DNA of 64,000 nt from the NCBI GenBank assembly GCA_013289665.1, contig JABCZN010000019.1, forward strand, positions 31,781 to 95,780. The letters are read 5' to 3'. The notes beneath the pieces are model-generated. The model searched no databases, was not told where the DNA came from, and saw only the letters and a program-made list of their open reading frames with translations. Every line of letters starts with the position of its first letter. The stretch's first letter is position 1. This stretch comes from Acidobacteriota bacterium (GTDB lineage: Bacteria; Acidobacteriota; Terriglobia; Acidiferrales; UBA7541). Both the position numbers and the translations under genes were made by a program. Below are positions 49,010 through 57,520 of the stretch, piece by piece.

Positions 49010-49566
49010 ACTTCAGGGGTGCCTGGCTCGACTGGCAAATGGCTTTCCACTTCTTGTAGCGTACCCTGATTTATCTAACCTGGGAAATAAGAATATGTGC
49101 AATCTGAATTTTACTGGGACAGGCTGGATACCGCTCGCCGGACCGCCTGACTCGCCCGGCGTTTTGTCTTGTTCCAATTCGAATCACGGATTAGGCGAGT
49201 TAGGACGGCAGGCACGTCGCAACTCAGTGGTTTCCTGCTGCTCCTCGGCAGCGAAATCGCTGCCAAAATAGTCCCGCGTTCCCAGTTTGGCACCACGGCA
49301 TTCGAAGTTGAATATTCACCGACAGACAGTGTGCTCAATGTCGTCGCGCGATCGGAAAGCTGGCAACCGGAAGGAGGTTCCGAAGTGCTGCTCGGCGGCG
49401 TGGTATTATGGGCTTCTGAATTATTTCGACTTGCCTAAAACGAATTCCACGCCAGCCTCTTTTTTCTAGTTTTCGCCACAAGCTTGCGCTAACCTTTTTG
49501 TGGGACAGAACCTCGAACCCTTTCGAACCACATTGCAGTTCATGGACAAACAGGAGGTCCGTCGTA
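49010..49566. other. Spacer between the decaheme operon and the small exported repeat protein
   Basis: About 560 bases of mixed composition. Short open frames on both strands (up to 89 codons) have no recognisable features. It probably holds the promoters of both divergent genes. AGGAGG at 49550-49555 belongs to the gene starting at 49567. Nothing else is identifiable. Confidence 0.4.
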
Positions 49567-50112
49567 ATGAAGAAATTGCTTTCGGTTGTGGTATTGGCCG
49601 CATTCTTTGCGGTGATGGTTGTGGCGGCAGATGACGTTGTGAGCGCTCTTCACGGGGTGGTCACGAAGGTGGACGCGGCTGCCAAGACAATCGTCGTGAA
49701 GACCAAGGATGGCACCGAGCACACCATCCACTTCGTGGATAAGACCACCGTGCGCGGCGCAGAAGGCGTCGAAACAGGTGCCAAAGACACCTTTCACGGC
49801 GTCAAGGAAGGCTCGGAAGTTGTCGCCCACTACACGGTGAAGGGAACGGAAAAGACGGCCGTGGAAGTGGACAAAGTCGGCAAGGACGGCATGAAGTCCG
49901 TTGAAGGTACGGTAACCAAGGTCGGCGAAGGCGGCAAGACGATCACCGTCAAAGCCGCCGATGGCACCGAGCGCACGTTTGAGGTGGTCGGCCACGACAC
50001 CAAAGTAGCCGCAGTGGACGCGGGGAAGGGAACCGAAAAGGGCGCCAAAGTAACCGTCTACTACTCAGAGAGCGCCGGCAAGAAAGTGGTGCACTTCTTC
50101 GAAAAACTTTAA
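49567..50112 (+). CDS. Small exported protein with two internal beta repeats
   Basis: 181 residues. ATG at 49567 with AGGAGG 11 bases upstream. Signal peptide (LLSVVVLAAFFAVMVVAA). Two similar units follow: LHGVVTKVDAAAKTIVVKTK with DGTEHTIHFVDKTTV, and VEGTVTKVGEGGKTITVKAA with DGTERTFEVVGHDTK, each about 70 residues with a GAKDTF/GAKVTVYY-type end. The pattern looks like a duplicated small barrel-like beta fold. Lys-rich, no cysteines. Not assigned to a named family; probably periplasmic. Ends with a strong terminator. Confidence 0.8.
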   Translation: MKKLLSVVVLAAFFAVMVVAADDVVSALHGVVTKVDAAAKTIVVKTKDGTEHTIHFVDKTTVRGAEGVETGAKDTFHGVKEGSEVVAHYTVKGTEKTAVEVDKVGKDGMKSVEGTVTKVGEGGKTITVKAADGTERTFEVVGHDTKVAAVDAGKGTEKGAKVTVYYSESAGKKVVHFFEKL

Positions 50113-50174
50113 TGCTTGCCGGAGAAGACCTGGCAACGCACGAAGAGTGATCTTGAGTTTTTCCCAGAAATCTG

Positions 50175-50208
50175 ACCCTGCCGAAATTATCCGGCAGGGT
50201 TTCTCTTT
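50175..50208 (+). terminator. Rho-independent terminator
   Basis: A perfect 9-bp stem (ACCCTGCCG at 50175-50183, CGGCAGGGT at 50192-50200) is followed by TTCTCTTTT. It lies about 60 bases after the stop of the small exported protein and just before the convergent Rieske oxygenase gene. Confidence 0.9.
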
Positions 50209-50220
50209 TGATGGACAAGC

Positions 50221-51354
50221 TCAGTCGGCGGCCATCGGTCGCGCCAGGGCATTGGTCATATCCGCATGCAGCAGGCGGTGAAACAGGTGCTCCCCGGCTT
50301 CGCGCCGCAGCGAGAGGCGTCCCGCTACGTAGGCGCGCGAACGGAGGCCGCGCTGCACCGAATCGCAGATCGCCATGTCTTCATCCTGCACTTTCTCACT
50401 GACGGCAATGCTTTGCTCGTGGTGTTTCGCGGCGGCGGGGCTGGTGTCGGCGAAATAATAGTCAAAAATTACCGCGCACTTGTTGACCCCGAGCGGCAGC
50501 ACCAGGTTGGTATCCATTACCCCGGAGTAAGCGTTCAGCATGAAGTTCGGATAGACCCACAGATAAAACGCCGTGCCCTGGCGCGTCGAGCCGATCGAGG
50601 ATTCCAGCGCTCCCGAACTGTCGAGCGGGCTGGACTGCAGGCAGGCGCGTTCGAAATTCTCGATGGTATATTTCGTGTACTCGACGACGCTGCTCAGTCC
50701 CTTGTGCGCGTGCGGCACGTGGTAGCCGCCATCGAGGTAATTGTCCACATAAACCTTCCAGTTGCAATTCAACGTGTAGATGCGGCGATCAAAATATTTG
50801 AGCGACTCGGTGATCTTCAGCGGGGCCACAATCTGGGGAACTTTCCCCAGGAATTCAGTCAGCGGGGCGGCGCGCCCGTCGAGATTCACGAAAACGAAAT
50901 TCTCCCAGGTGTCCACGCGCACGGGCACCAGGCCATTGTCCGCGCGATCGAAATTGCAGACGCCCTCAAACTCCACCATGCCCTTCAGCGCCCCGTCGTT
51001 GCCATAGGTCCACCCGTGATACGGGCAGCGGAAATTCCTCGCGCAGCCCGCCGCTTCGGGCACAACGGCCGCGGCATGGTGGCGGCATACGTTGTAAAAC
51101 GCCCGCAGTTTGCCGTCATCGCCGCGAACCACGACCAACGGTTCCTTGTTGACGTCAATGGTGAAAAATTGACCGGGTTCCTTCACCTCGTCCAGGTGGC
51201 CGGCCACCTGCCAGTTGGCCGCAAAAACGGATGCGCGCTCCAGTTCGGCAAGGCGTTCATCGAAATACCACGGAGCGGGGATAGTCCACGCTTTTTCCAG
51301 TGGATTAGCCGGGTTATAAAGATCGAGCAGATCGCGAACGCTGCGCTCGTGCAT
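50221..51354 (-). CDS. Rieske non-haem iron oxygenase, alpha-subunit type
   Basis: 377 residues from ATG at 51354, with GGAG about nine bases upstream. The Rieske [2Fe-2S] site is CRHHAAAVVP...CARNFRCPYHGW in pattern: Cys-x-His then Cys-x2-His about 18-20 residues later (about 90-115). The catalytic domain has the mononuclear iron motif in DNYLDGGYHVPHAH. Known: the fold is shared by aromatic ring-hydroxylating oxygenases and choline/carnitine monooxygenases; the N-terminus and length fit the choline-monooxygenase-like group. No ferredoxin, reductase or beta-subunit gene lies nearby, so the electron partner is elsewhere. Substrate unknown. Confidence 0.9.
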   Translation of the reverse strand: MHERSVRDLLDLYNPANPLEKAWTIPAPWYFDERLAELERASVFAANWQVAGHLDEVKEPGQFFTIDVNKEPLVVVRGDDGKLRAFYNVCRHHAAAVVPEAAGCARNFRCPYHGWTYGNDGALKGMVEFEGVCNFDRADNGLVPVRVDTWENFVFVNLDGRAAPLTEFLGKVPQIVAPLKITESLKYFDRRIYTLNCNWKVYVDNYLDGGYHVPHAHKGLSSVVEYTKYTIENFERACLQSSPLDSSGALESSIGSTRQGTAFYLWVYPNFMLNAYSGVMDTNLVLPLGVNKCAVIFDYYFADTSPAAAKHHEQSIAVSEKVQDEDMAICDSVQRGLRSRAYVAGRLSLRREAGEHLFHRLLHADMTNALARPMAAD

Positions 51355-51489
51355 AACCGATGACTCCAATAGGAATGACGAAGAAGCTAGTGGGCTTCAT
51401 TCTCCTGCAGGAACACAGAGCGGCGCAAGTGGAAGAAAACCGTGGCCCTTCCAGGCGAATCAAGGAATGTGCGGCTGGAAGCCGAATTT

Positions 51490-51576
51490 TGGTGCGGGAG
51501 AGAGGATTTGAACCTCCAAGGACTTGCGTCCGGTAGCTCCTAAGGCTACTGCGTCTGCCAGTTCCGCCACTCCCGC
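51490..51576 (-). tRNA. tRNA-Leu (anticodon UAG)
   Basis: Read on the minus strand: acceptor stem GCGGGAG (51576-51570) pairs with CTCCCGC (51500-51494), anticodon loop CTTAGGA carries TAG, a long variable arm typical of tRNA-Leu follows, the T loop is GGTTCAAATCC, and the 3' ACCA is encoded (51493-51490). Length 87 bases including CCA. Confidence 0.96.
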
Positions 51577-51708
51577 ACCGCCAAAATGAATGATACTTGG
51601 TATGGCGGCTTTTTGGCCATAGCCCGCCGAATGGTTGTGCTGGAATCCCCCAGCCGGATGGAGGATAATGGGGCGCCCCGCAGACCGGTAAGGCGGCGAA
51701 CAGCGGTC

Positions 51709-52551
51709 ATGATCGTTCAGCAAACTAACGACCCGATGTTGGTCATCCGGCAAACGGATCATGCCATCCTTTCGGGCTTTTTTGCCAGGGAATGGGGGAA
51801 TGAAGTTTTCCCCCGCCCCGAGCCTTTTCTATCCTTTTGCCTGGCGGCGGCGGAACACGACAACGGCTGGCAGGAATGGGAAATGACGCCGGGCGTGGAT
51901 CCCAAATCGTTCGCCCCATACACCTTCATGAGCGTGCCCACCGATGAGCACGTTTTGCTTTACCAGCGCGGAATCGACCGGGTGGTGAAATCGGATCTCT
52001 ACGCCGGCCTGCTCGTGGCCAGCCACTGCATGGGACTCTACGACCGCGCCAGGGCGACCATGCCGGGGTATTCCGCGAAGTACGTGAAATCGCAGGAGCA
52101 GCATCACGCCAACGATTTTGTGCAGCGGCTACGCTTACAGCAATTGCGTTTGAAAGTAGACCTGCGCAGCGACGCGGCGACCAAGGACCTGACCGACGAA
52201 AAACTGATTACCGCGAATATCCAAAGGCTGGCCGCGCTCGATCGATTGTCCTTGTATTTCTGCCTGGGGGCCGAGCACGACACAACGATTGAGGGCGTCC
52301 CCATGGATGAGAATGGGGAAGAGGCGGATTGGGAGTTGCGCGCCGCCGGAGCCAACGAATTCACGCTGGACCCCTACCCCTTCCGCAGGCAGCCGCTGGA
52401 ATTCGCTCTGCTGGCGCGACGGATTCCCCGCCGGCGCTATATGGATGATCTGGACTTGCAGAGCGTGTTGTCGGCAGCCCCTTTTTTCCAGCTGAAGTTT
52501 GCGTTGCGTCCTGGCATGGGCAGAGACCGTGCGTTTGCCGCCCGCCGGTGA
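51709..52551 (+). CDS. DUF3891-family protein
   Basis: 280 residues from ATG at 51709; the frame is open back to the tRNA, but the upstream part lacks features. Seen: VIRQTDHAILSGFFAREWGN near the N-terminus, LAAAEHDNGWQEWE with a His-Asp pair, VASHCMGLYDRAR, DRLSLYFCLGAEHDTTIEG and a C-terminal RRIPRRRYMDDLDLQ. The His/Asp arrangement resembles a metal-dependent hydrolase of the HD type, but this is only inference; the family has no known function. No signal peptide. It diverges from tRNA-Leu. Confidence 0.82.
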   Translation: MIVQQTNDPMLVIRQTDHAILSGFFAREWGNEVFPRPEPFLSFCLAAAEHDNGWQEWEMTPGVDPKSFAPYTFMSVPTDEHVLLYQRGIDRVVKSDLYAGLLVASHCMGLYDRARATMPGYSAKYVKSQEQHHANDFVQRLRLQQLRLKVDLRSDAATKDLTDEKLITANIQRLAALDRLSLYFCLGAEHDTTIEGVPMDENGEEADWELRAAGANEFTLDPYPFRRQPLEFALLARRIPRRRYMDDLDLQSVLSAAPFFQLKFALRPGMGRDRAFAARR

Positions 52552-52680
52552 AAATTCCTCGATCAAAAATTTCAATCTCCTTGCTTTGCACTTGACTTTC
52601 ATTCACAACCCGTACATCGTTTAGAGCTTTGCTCCCCTCTGCGGTCGCTACCGGGCAGACGCGGGGCATACCCGTTCTCT

Positions 52681-53640
52681 ATGACCAAGGTCCGACTGTG
52701 TTTCCATGATCGCTGTTTCGACGGCACCGCTTCCGCGGCGCTTTTTTACCGCTTTTACCGGGAATGCTTCGATCCCAAGGCCGAATTCCATTTCAGCGGA
52801 ATGACCCACAAGGCCAAGCATCCCTGGGAAGAGGGCCTCTTCGACGGTGACGAAAACGCCATCGTTGATTTCAAGTATTCGAATTCGCCGAAAGTGACCT
52901 GGTGGTTTGACCATCACCAGAGTGCTTTTCTGACCCCCGCGGATGCCGAGTATTTCAAGCGCTTCCCCGGCCCGCACATGTTCTACGACCCGGAATACAA
53001 ATCCTGCACCAAATTGATCGCCACCGTGGCCAAGGAAAAGTTCGGATTCAACACCAAGCCCCTGGCCGACCTGATCCACTGGGGCGACATCATCGATGGA
53101 GCGCAATTTCCCACAGCGCAATCGGCCACCGAATTGACGGAACCCGCCCCGCAACTCGCCCTGGTGATCGAGGCCGCGCCCGATAACGGAGTGCCCGCGC
53201 AATTGATTGCGGAGCTGGCCTATCGCCCCCTGGCCGAAATGGTCCAACTCCCGGCGGTCACAAAATATCTTGGGCCGCTGCTCGAGCGCCACCGCAAATC
53301 CATCGAAATCCTGCGCGAACGCTGCGAATCGAAGGAAGGTGTAGTGTTCTTTGACGTAAGCGATCTGGACCTCGAGGGCTACAACAAGTTCGTCCCGTAC
53401 CTGCTGCACCCGGAAAGCGTCTATTCGGTCAGCGTAAGCGCATCGCCGATGCGCGCCAAAGTATCGCTCGGGACAAATCCCTGGAATCAGGCCACCGCTG
53501 ACCAGAACCTGGCAACGCTGGCCGAAAAATACGGCGGCGGCGGCCATCCCCGCGTCTCTGCAATCTCTTTCGACCCGCAGGACATCGCGAAAGCCAAGCA
53601 GGTTGCCAGGGATCTGGCGGCGGTGCTGCGCGCCAAGTAG
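52681..53640 (+). CDS. DHH-family phosphoesterase
   Basis: 319 residues. N-terminal DHH domain: the metal-binding CFHDRCFDGTASAALFYRF and WWFDHHQSAFLT motifs are clear; a helical linker follows; the C-terminal DHHA1-like domain has the substrate-binding YGGGGHPRVSA. Known: the superfamily includes NrnA-type oligoribonucleases, pApA and cyclic-dinucleotide phosphodiesterases, and RecJ. Inferred: cytoplasmic phosphodiesterase acting on a small nucleotide substrate, possibly linked to nucleotide second messengers; activity unknown. It lies directly upstream of tRNA-Lys. Confidence 0.88.
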   Translation: MTKVRLCFHDRCFDGTASAALFYRFYRECFDPKAEFHFSGMTHKAKHPWEEGLFDGDENAIVDFKYSNSPKVTWWFDHHQSAFLTPADAEYFKRFPGPHMFYDPEYKSCTKLIATVAKEKFGFNTKPLADLIHWGDIIDGAQFPTAQSATELTEPAPQLALVIEAAPDNGVPAQLIAELAYRPLAEMVQLPAVTKYLGPLLERHRKSIEILRERCESKEGVVFFDVSDLDLEGYNKFVPYLLHPESVYSVSVSASPMRAKVSLGTNPWNQATADQNLATLAEKYGGGGHPRVSAISFDPQDIAKAKQVARDLAAVLRAK

Positions 53641-53716
53641 GCGGAATTTACTTCCCTCGCGAATCCGGGCCCTCCGGACTGAAATTAAATTTTCAAGCTG
53701 TTGCGCTGAGTGAGAG

Positions 53717-53745
53717 TCGACAAGAATTTTCAGAGTGTGTAAAAT
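53717..53745 (+). promoter_or_regulatory. Sigma70-type promoter of tRNA-Lys
   Basis: TCGACA at 53717-53722 and TAAAAT at 53740-53745 are separated by 17 bases. Transcription would start near 53752, eight bases before the tRNA. Confidence 0.6.
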
Positions 53746-53759
53746 AACAGTTTCCCCGT

Positions 53760-53834
53760 GGACCGGTAGCTCAATGGTAGAGCAGTTGACTCTTAATCAA
53801 CGGGTTGGAGGTTCGAGTCCTCCCCGGTTCACCA
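53760..53834 (+). tRNA. tRNA-Lys (anticodon CUU), integration target
   Basis: Acceptor stem GGACCGG (53760-53766) pairs with CCGGTTC (one G-U pair), anticodon loop CTCTTAA carries CTT, T loop GGTTCGAGTCC, and the 3' ACCA is encoded. The last 37 bases (53798-53834) are repeated at 63726, so an integrated element uses this gene as its attachment site and leaves it intact. Confidence 0.96.
53798..53834 (+). other. Attachment site, left boundary (attL)
   Basis: A 37-base direct repeat, the 3' part of tRNA-Lys from the anticodon stem to CCA, identical at 63726-63762. The integrase gene starts its 3' end 21 bases further right. Confidence 0.92.
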
Positions 53835-53854
53835 ACTCTTTCATTTTCAATACA

Positions 53855-55195
53855 TCAAGCCGCCGCCAACTTCAGTTTGGTAACATCGCATAACAACTCG
53901 GTCGTCATCTCGTCCATTGGAGCCCGGAAGTCCTCGGTATCTACGTGCTGATATACAGAGAGTGTTGTTTGCACGCTTGAATGTCCGAGTAGCTCCGAGA
54001 CCACCTTTGTTGGATAACGCTTGAGCATTTGCGTGGACAGCGTGTGGCGAAAGTCGTGCCATCCACCGAGCTTTATTCCAAGTGCCTCCGCCGCTGGTCG
54101 GAGATATCGATTGGCGGCATTCTTTGGGTCCACCGGTGTCCCGGTCTGGGATCGGAAAACCCATTCACCCTCACCAAGCAATTTCATCCGTTCGAGCAAG
54201 GCAGTAGGTATTGGAATGCTGCGATTCGAGCCCTTCGTCTTAGTGGTTCCTTCTTTTCGCTCATAGATACGGCGTTGAATGTGCAGAGTATTTCCATCGA
54301 AATCCGACCACTTGATTCCAACGGCTTCTCCGATTCGAGTGCCTGTTGCGGCAAGAAAGATCACAAGTGTTGAGTACGGTTCCTCCAATTGTGCTGCGAG
54401 CGCAGCGACTTGATATGGAGTGAGAATTGTACGTTTCACCTTGGAGCCAGCGAGCGGCAGTCTCACTCCGGCGCAAGGATTCTTCACAATCCAGTCACAT
54501 GCCACAGCCCACGAAAGAACACGACTGAGCGAGGCCCTCATTCCGCGCAGAGTATTGCGACAAAACTTCTTCGCTCTGTCTGCAAGGAATGTCTCCACGT
54601 CGTACCGGCTGATTTCAGAAACTTGGCGGCTTCCAAAGGCCGGAACGATATACGACTTCAGGTTGTAGATGTAAGTGTCCGAAGTGCTTTCTTTGAGAGT
54701 TGGCACAACCGCCGCCTTCCATCTCTCGAAAAGCTCTCCGAAGTTTAATTGGGCTGTAGGTTTTTGGTTCATTAGGACCGAGAGGCGTTCCAAAGCCATC
54801 GCCTTGTTTGTGAGTTCGGAAACTGGACCGAGCTTCACATTTCGCTGACGGCGGGTAAATCCTCCGTCTGGTTTTGGCACATCCTCACGCCACATCCCAT
54901 ACCACATCTGCTTCCCCTTACTTCCTTTCTTTAGTACAGAACCACGTTGATAACGCTTGAACCCCATAGGAACGATCCTTTCGGGTTTCAAGCGGTTTCC
55001 CGCATCTCTTCTACCCTGAAATTCACGCTGAAGCAATATGGGGTCAAAACGAACGAGACGGCCTACACGGACCGCAGGCAGTTCGCTAGTGTGTCGGCGC
55101 ACCCAACTTTCCGATACGCCTAACAGAGAAGCGGTCGCGGACACGTCTAGCAGACCTTGCGGAGTTATTGGCGTGGGTTGTTTCACTGATTCCAC
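53855..55195 (-). CDS. Tyrosine-type site-specific integrase with N-terminal excisionase-like HTH
   Basis: 446 residues from GTG at 55195. Residues about 15-60 look like a MerR/excisionase-type helix-turn-helix (LLDVSATASLLGVSESWVRR, AVRVGRLVRFDP). From about 77 a typical integrase begins: an arm-binding region (GFKRYQRGSVLKKGSKGK), a core-binding SAM-like domain (about 155-255), and the catalytic domain with Arg in TGTRIGEAVGIKW, HDFRHT, GHSS and the nucleophile Tyr in SVYQHV. ATG at 54967 with AAGGA about eight bases upstream marks a possible second start that would make the integrase without the HTH. The gene starts two bases after the replication initiator stop, so translation is probably coupled. 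Inferred: directs integration into tRNA-Lys. Confidence 0.93.
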   Translation of the reverse strand: MESVKQPTPITPQGLLDVSATASLLGVSESWVRRHTSELPAVRVGRLVRFDPILLQREFQGRRDAGNRLKPERIVPMGFKRYQRGSVLKKGSKGKQMWYGMWREDVPKPDGGFTRRQRNVKLGPVSELTNKAMALERLSVLMNQKPTAQLNFGELFERWKAAVVPTLKESTSDTYIYNLKSYIVPAFGSRQVSEISRYDVETFLADRAKKFCRNTLRGMRASLSRVLSWAVACDWIVKNPCAGVRLPLAGSKVKRTILTPYQVAALAAQLEEPYSTLVIFLAATGTRIGEAVGIKWSDFDGNTLHIQRRIYERKEGTTKTKGSNRSIPIPTALLERMKLLGEGEWVFRSQTGTPVDPKNAANRYLRPAAEALGIKLGGWHDFRHTLSTQMLKRYPTKVVSELLGHSSVQTTLSVYQHVDTEDFRAPMDEMTTELLCDVTKLKLAAA

Positions 55196-55197
55196 GA

Positions 55198-56235
55198 TTA
55201 GGCGGCCTTCTCAGGTAGGATTGAGGAATCCGAAGGCAATTCTTCCAGCGGAGGCATCGCTAAGGCGGGGAGACTCACTGGACCGGCGGAAGGTGGCCAA
55301 AGCCCTAATCTGCTCAATTCGCCTTTGTCCTTGTAATAGCTGCTGCGTGCGACGGCCCGTTTCAAATCTTCCATCGTTTCGGTTTCAAGACGGCGAAGGA
55401 ATCCGAGGAGGCGTGTAGCCTTCTGAAAGCCGAAATTTGCGTCCAAAACGCTCCGCGCAGCGTCTCGCGCCAGAAACTCGGTTGATAACGACATTTTGTC
55501 GAGAATTTCAACCAGGCAGCAGTAGGCGATCTCCGGTTGGAGAACATCCTGCAATGTTAGTTTTTTCTTTCCTTGCCGCCTCTGGAGATACCCACTCTTC
55601 TTCCTTAGCTGTATTTCAAACCGGAGAACTCCAAGTGCCTCGGCAATCTTCTTTTTATCGTTCGCCAAAATTTCGTTGTACTTGTTATACGCTCGAATTC
55701 TGCGACCATTGTTGCTCCACCACTCAACCCCGCCATACCCGTCGGTTGTCCGTCGATGCGTAAGGAAACTTAGCCCGCCTAGAGTGCTTACGTAGTCTGC
55801 AAGCGACGGACCGACCCGAAAGTTATGGCAATAGTCCACTCGCAAATAATCCATCCCACTTAGGTCTGGAATTTCACCGTTCACGTGATCTGAGACGAAC
55901 TCGTGGAGGCGCTTCAGAGGCAAGTCGGCGTCACAAACGGTCGCTAGATTGTTTCCGTACAGGAGCTTTGGCAGCGAGGCCTCGACCTGGAGAATCGCCC
56001 CGTCGCCATAGATTGCAACCCGTGCCTCTGGCCGATTAAAGGTATGGACGATTGAAGTCTGCTGAGAGTCGAGCTTGGTGTCGAAATACTCACGGGTGCG
56101 CTTCTCCCAGGAGTTTCGGCTTTGATCCTTAGGGAAGTACGGACCTTTCTCGAATTTGCCCGCGACCGTATCAAACATCGATTTCAAATAACCACTCCGT
56201 TTCCCAGTAGTCCGAATTGGTGGACTGATTCCCAC
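55198..56235 (-). CDS. Replication initiator of phage gene II/X (rolling-circle) type
   Basis: 345 residues from GTG at 56235; ATG at 56178 (residue 20, MFDTVAGKFEKG) resembles the usual start of this family. Neither has a clear ribosome site. Seen: a conserved block AILQVEASLPKLLYGNNLAT, MDYLRVDYCHNFRVG, RRIRAYNKYNEI and VLRFEIQLRKKSGYL, matching in order the phage CRI / gene II-X pattern (in filamentous phage pII: a beta strand with KVLQGHNV, RIDATFSA, LVAYLKHVEL, LVRFEARIKTRYL). Known: such proteins nick the origin and start rolling-circle replication. Inferred: the excised element can replicate as a circle. The integrase follows immediately. Family assignment is by motif pattern recalled, not a search. 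Confidence 0.75.
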   Translation of the reverse strand: MGISPPIRTTGKRSGYLKSMFDTVAGKFEKGPYFPKDQSRNSWEKRTREYFDTKLDSQQTSIVHTFNRPEARVAIYGDGAILQVEASLPKLLYGNNLATVCDADLPLKRLHEFVSDHVNGEIPDLSGMDYLRVDYCHNFRVGPSLADYVSTLGGLSFLTHRRTTDGYGGVEWWSNNGRRIRAYNKYNEILANDKKKIAEALGVLRFEIQLRKKSGYLQRRQGKKKLTLQDVLQPEIAYCCLVEILDKMSLSTEFLARDAARSVLDANFGFQKATRLLGFLRRLETETMEDLKRAVARSSYYKDKGELSRLGLWPPSAGPVSLPALAMPPLEELPSDSSILPEKAA

Positions 56236-56260
56236 GTGTTACTTAGTGCGCGGGAATCAG
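56225..56260. repeat. Inverted repeat across the start of the replication initiator gene
   Basis: CTGATTCCC at 56225-56233 and GGGAATCAG at 56252-56260 form a perfect 9-bp inverted repeat enclosing a CACGTG. A second hairpin (TCCGGCG at 56275-56281, CGCCGGA at 56287-56293) lies just beyond. It could be an autoregulatory operator or part of the replication origin. Confidence 0.55.
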
Positions 56261-56671
56261 TTGCTGCCATGCGATCCGGCGAAATGCGCCGGACCGCACT
56301 TTCCCGAAAACCCCATCCGCCCCCTTCCGACGACGCCCCCGCGCAACCTCAGCGCGGGGACTGTCGGGAGTTTTTGGACCTAAGGGTTGCAGGGGCCATG
56401 CCAACCCAAAAACAACAGGCCGGTGAGTCCGCAACCCTTGAGGTTCCGGTTGCGCTCCCGCAGAGCCGGATTTAGCGCCACAGACTCACCAGCCATCCCG
56501 TTAAATCTCCGGTTCCCCGTCGATTCCCCGCGATTTCCCGCGAGATAATTTCTGAAAGCCTCCTGTACCCATCCAGCGGCAGACAACGCACCGTAACGCG
56601 CCGCAATTGGCGACCTCGAACGCATGCCCTCGTACCCGTCACTGGCGGCGCAGGCCAAAAGCGGTGCCCAC

Positions 56672-57520
56672 GCTTTGCCTGGGTTGGTCCGGGTTACGCT
56701 TTCTTGCGTTAACATGCGCGGATTGTACGGCTGGTCGAAAAGCCCGATTTTCCCCTCGCGCGCGCGCGCGTGGGCAACCACTTGACAAGGTTTTGGGGAA
56801 AAGCAGGAATTCTGTTTTTCGCAGTTTTCTGCCCCACGTGGGCGCGCACCTTCCCACAGCACACGGCTAAGGCCTTGCACCCACGTGGGCGATGTCAGGG
56901 CGAGTGGTCGTTTCACGGGTTTAGCTCCGCTTTGGCCTGGGTTGGTCCGGGCTACGCTTTCCTGCCTTAACATGCGCGGATTGTACGGCTGGTCTAAAAA
57001 TCGGGATTTAGCACGCGCGCGCGCGCGTGCTCTACCCCTTGACAGGGTTTTGGGGGAAAGCGGGATTTCCGTATTTCGGGGTTTTAAGCACGTGCTGGGA
57101 AGCCCAGGGGAGGTGAATCCTGCCGAGGGACCCCTATCCGAGAGGAAGAAGCGCACGTGCGCACATGCCACGTGGGGGGTGTGAAGCATTCGTTGGATCG
57201 AAGGGGCGGGTTGCCACACTATTTCCCCTATGCCAGGGATGAATTGCGGTGTATCTGTTGCTACCAGTTTCACAGCCTTGCCTCCGCTTGCGTTGAATTG
57301 CTCTCGCATGCGCGGAGTATAGGGGTGGTCGAAAAACCGGATTTTGCGCACGCGCGCGCGCGCGTGCGCTACCCCCTTGACAAGGTTTTATGGAAATGCA
57401 TGGTTTGTGTTTTTGGGGTTCTAGCGCACAGCGGGGAGGCCGATGGAGGCGAATCCTGCCGAGGGCGTCCTATCAAGGGGGCCGCACGTGCGCACGTTAC
57501 GCCCTCTTGAGTCTCGTGGC
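56672..57520. repeat. Three-unit dispersed repeat with alternating-CG palindromes
   Basis: Each unit has the box CATGCGCGGATTGTACGGCT (56713 and 56971; diverged copy at 57307), then an A-rich segment, an alternating CG tract (56757-56770; perfect palindromes 57010-57031 and 57346-57369), and TTGACA followed by a TTTTGGGG-like segment. Box spacing is 258 and 336 bases. Units 2 and 3 also share GAATCCTGCCGAGGG and a downstream GCACGTGCGCAC. A 323-codon minus-strand frame (57351 to 56380) crosses all three and encodes a repeated FDQPYNPRM-like peptide, but its reading frame is broken at the third CG tract and it has no convincing start, so coding is doubtful. Eight CACGTG sites occur between 56233 and 57567. 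Function unknown: origin, regulatory array or repeated small RNA are possibilities. The remaining bases 56261-56671 and 57521-57742 contain no supported gene. Confidence 0.85.

Noticed and set aside
56380..57351. 323-codon frame through the repeat array as a gene
   Set aside because: It has Arg-Ala runs from the CG tracts, the start lies inside a palindrome, and the homologous peptide of the third unit is out of frame. Kept only as a note in the repeat entry.
56672..57520. CRISPR array
   Set aside because: Only three units at 258 and 336 bases, far longer than CRISPR spacing, and no cas genes in the window.
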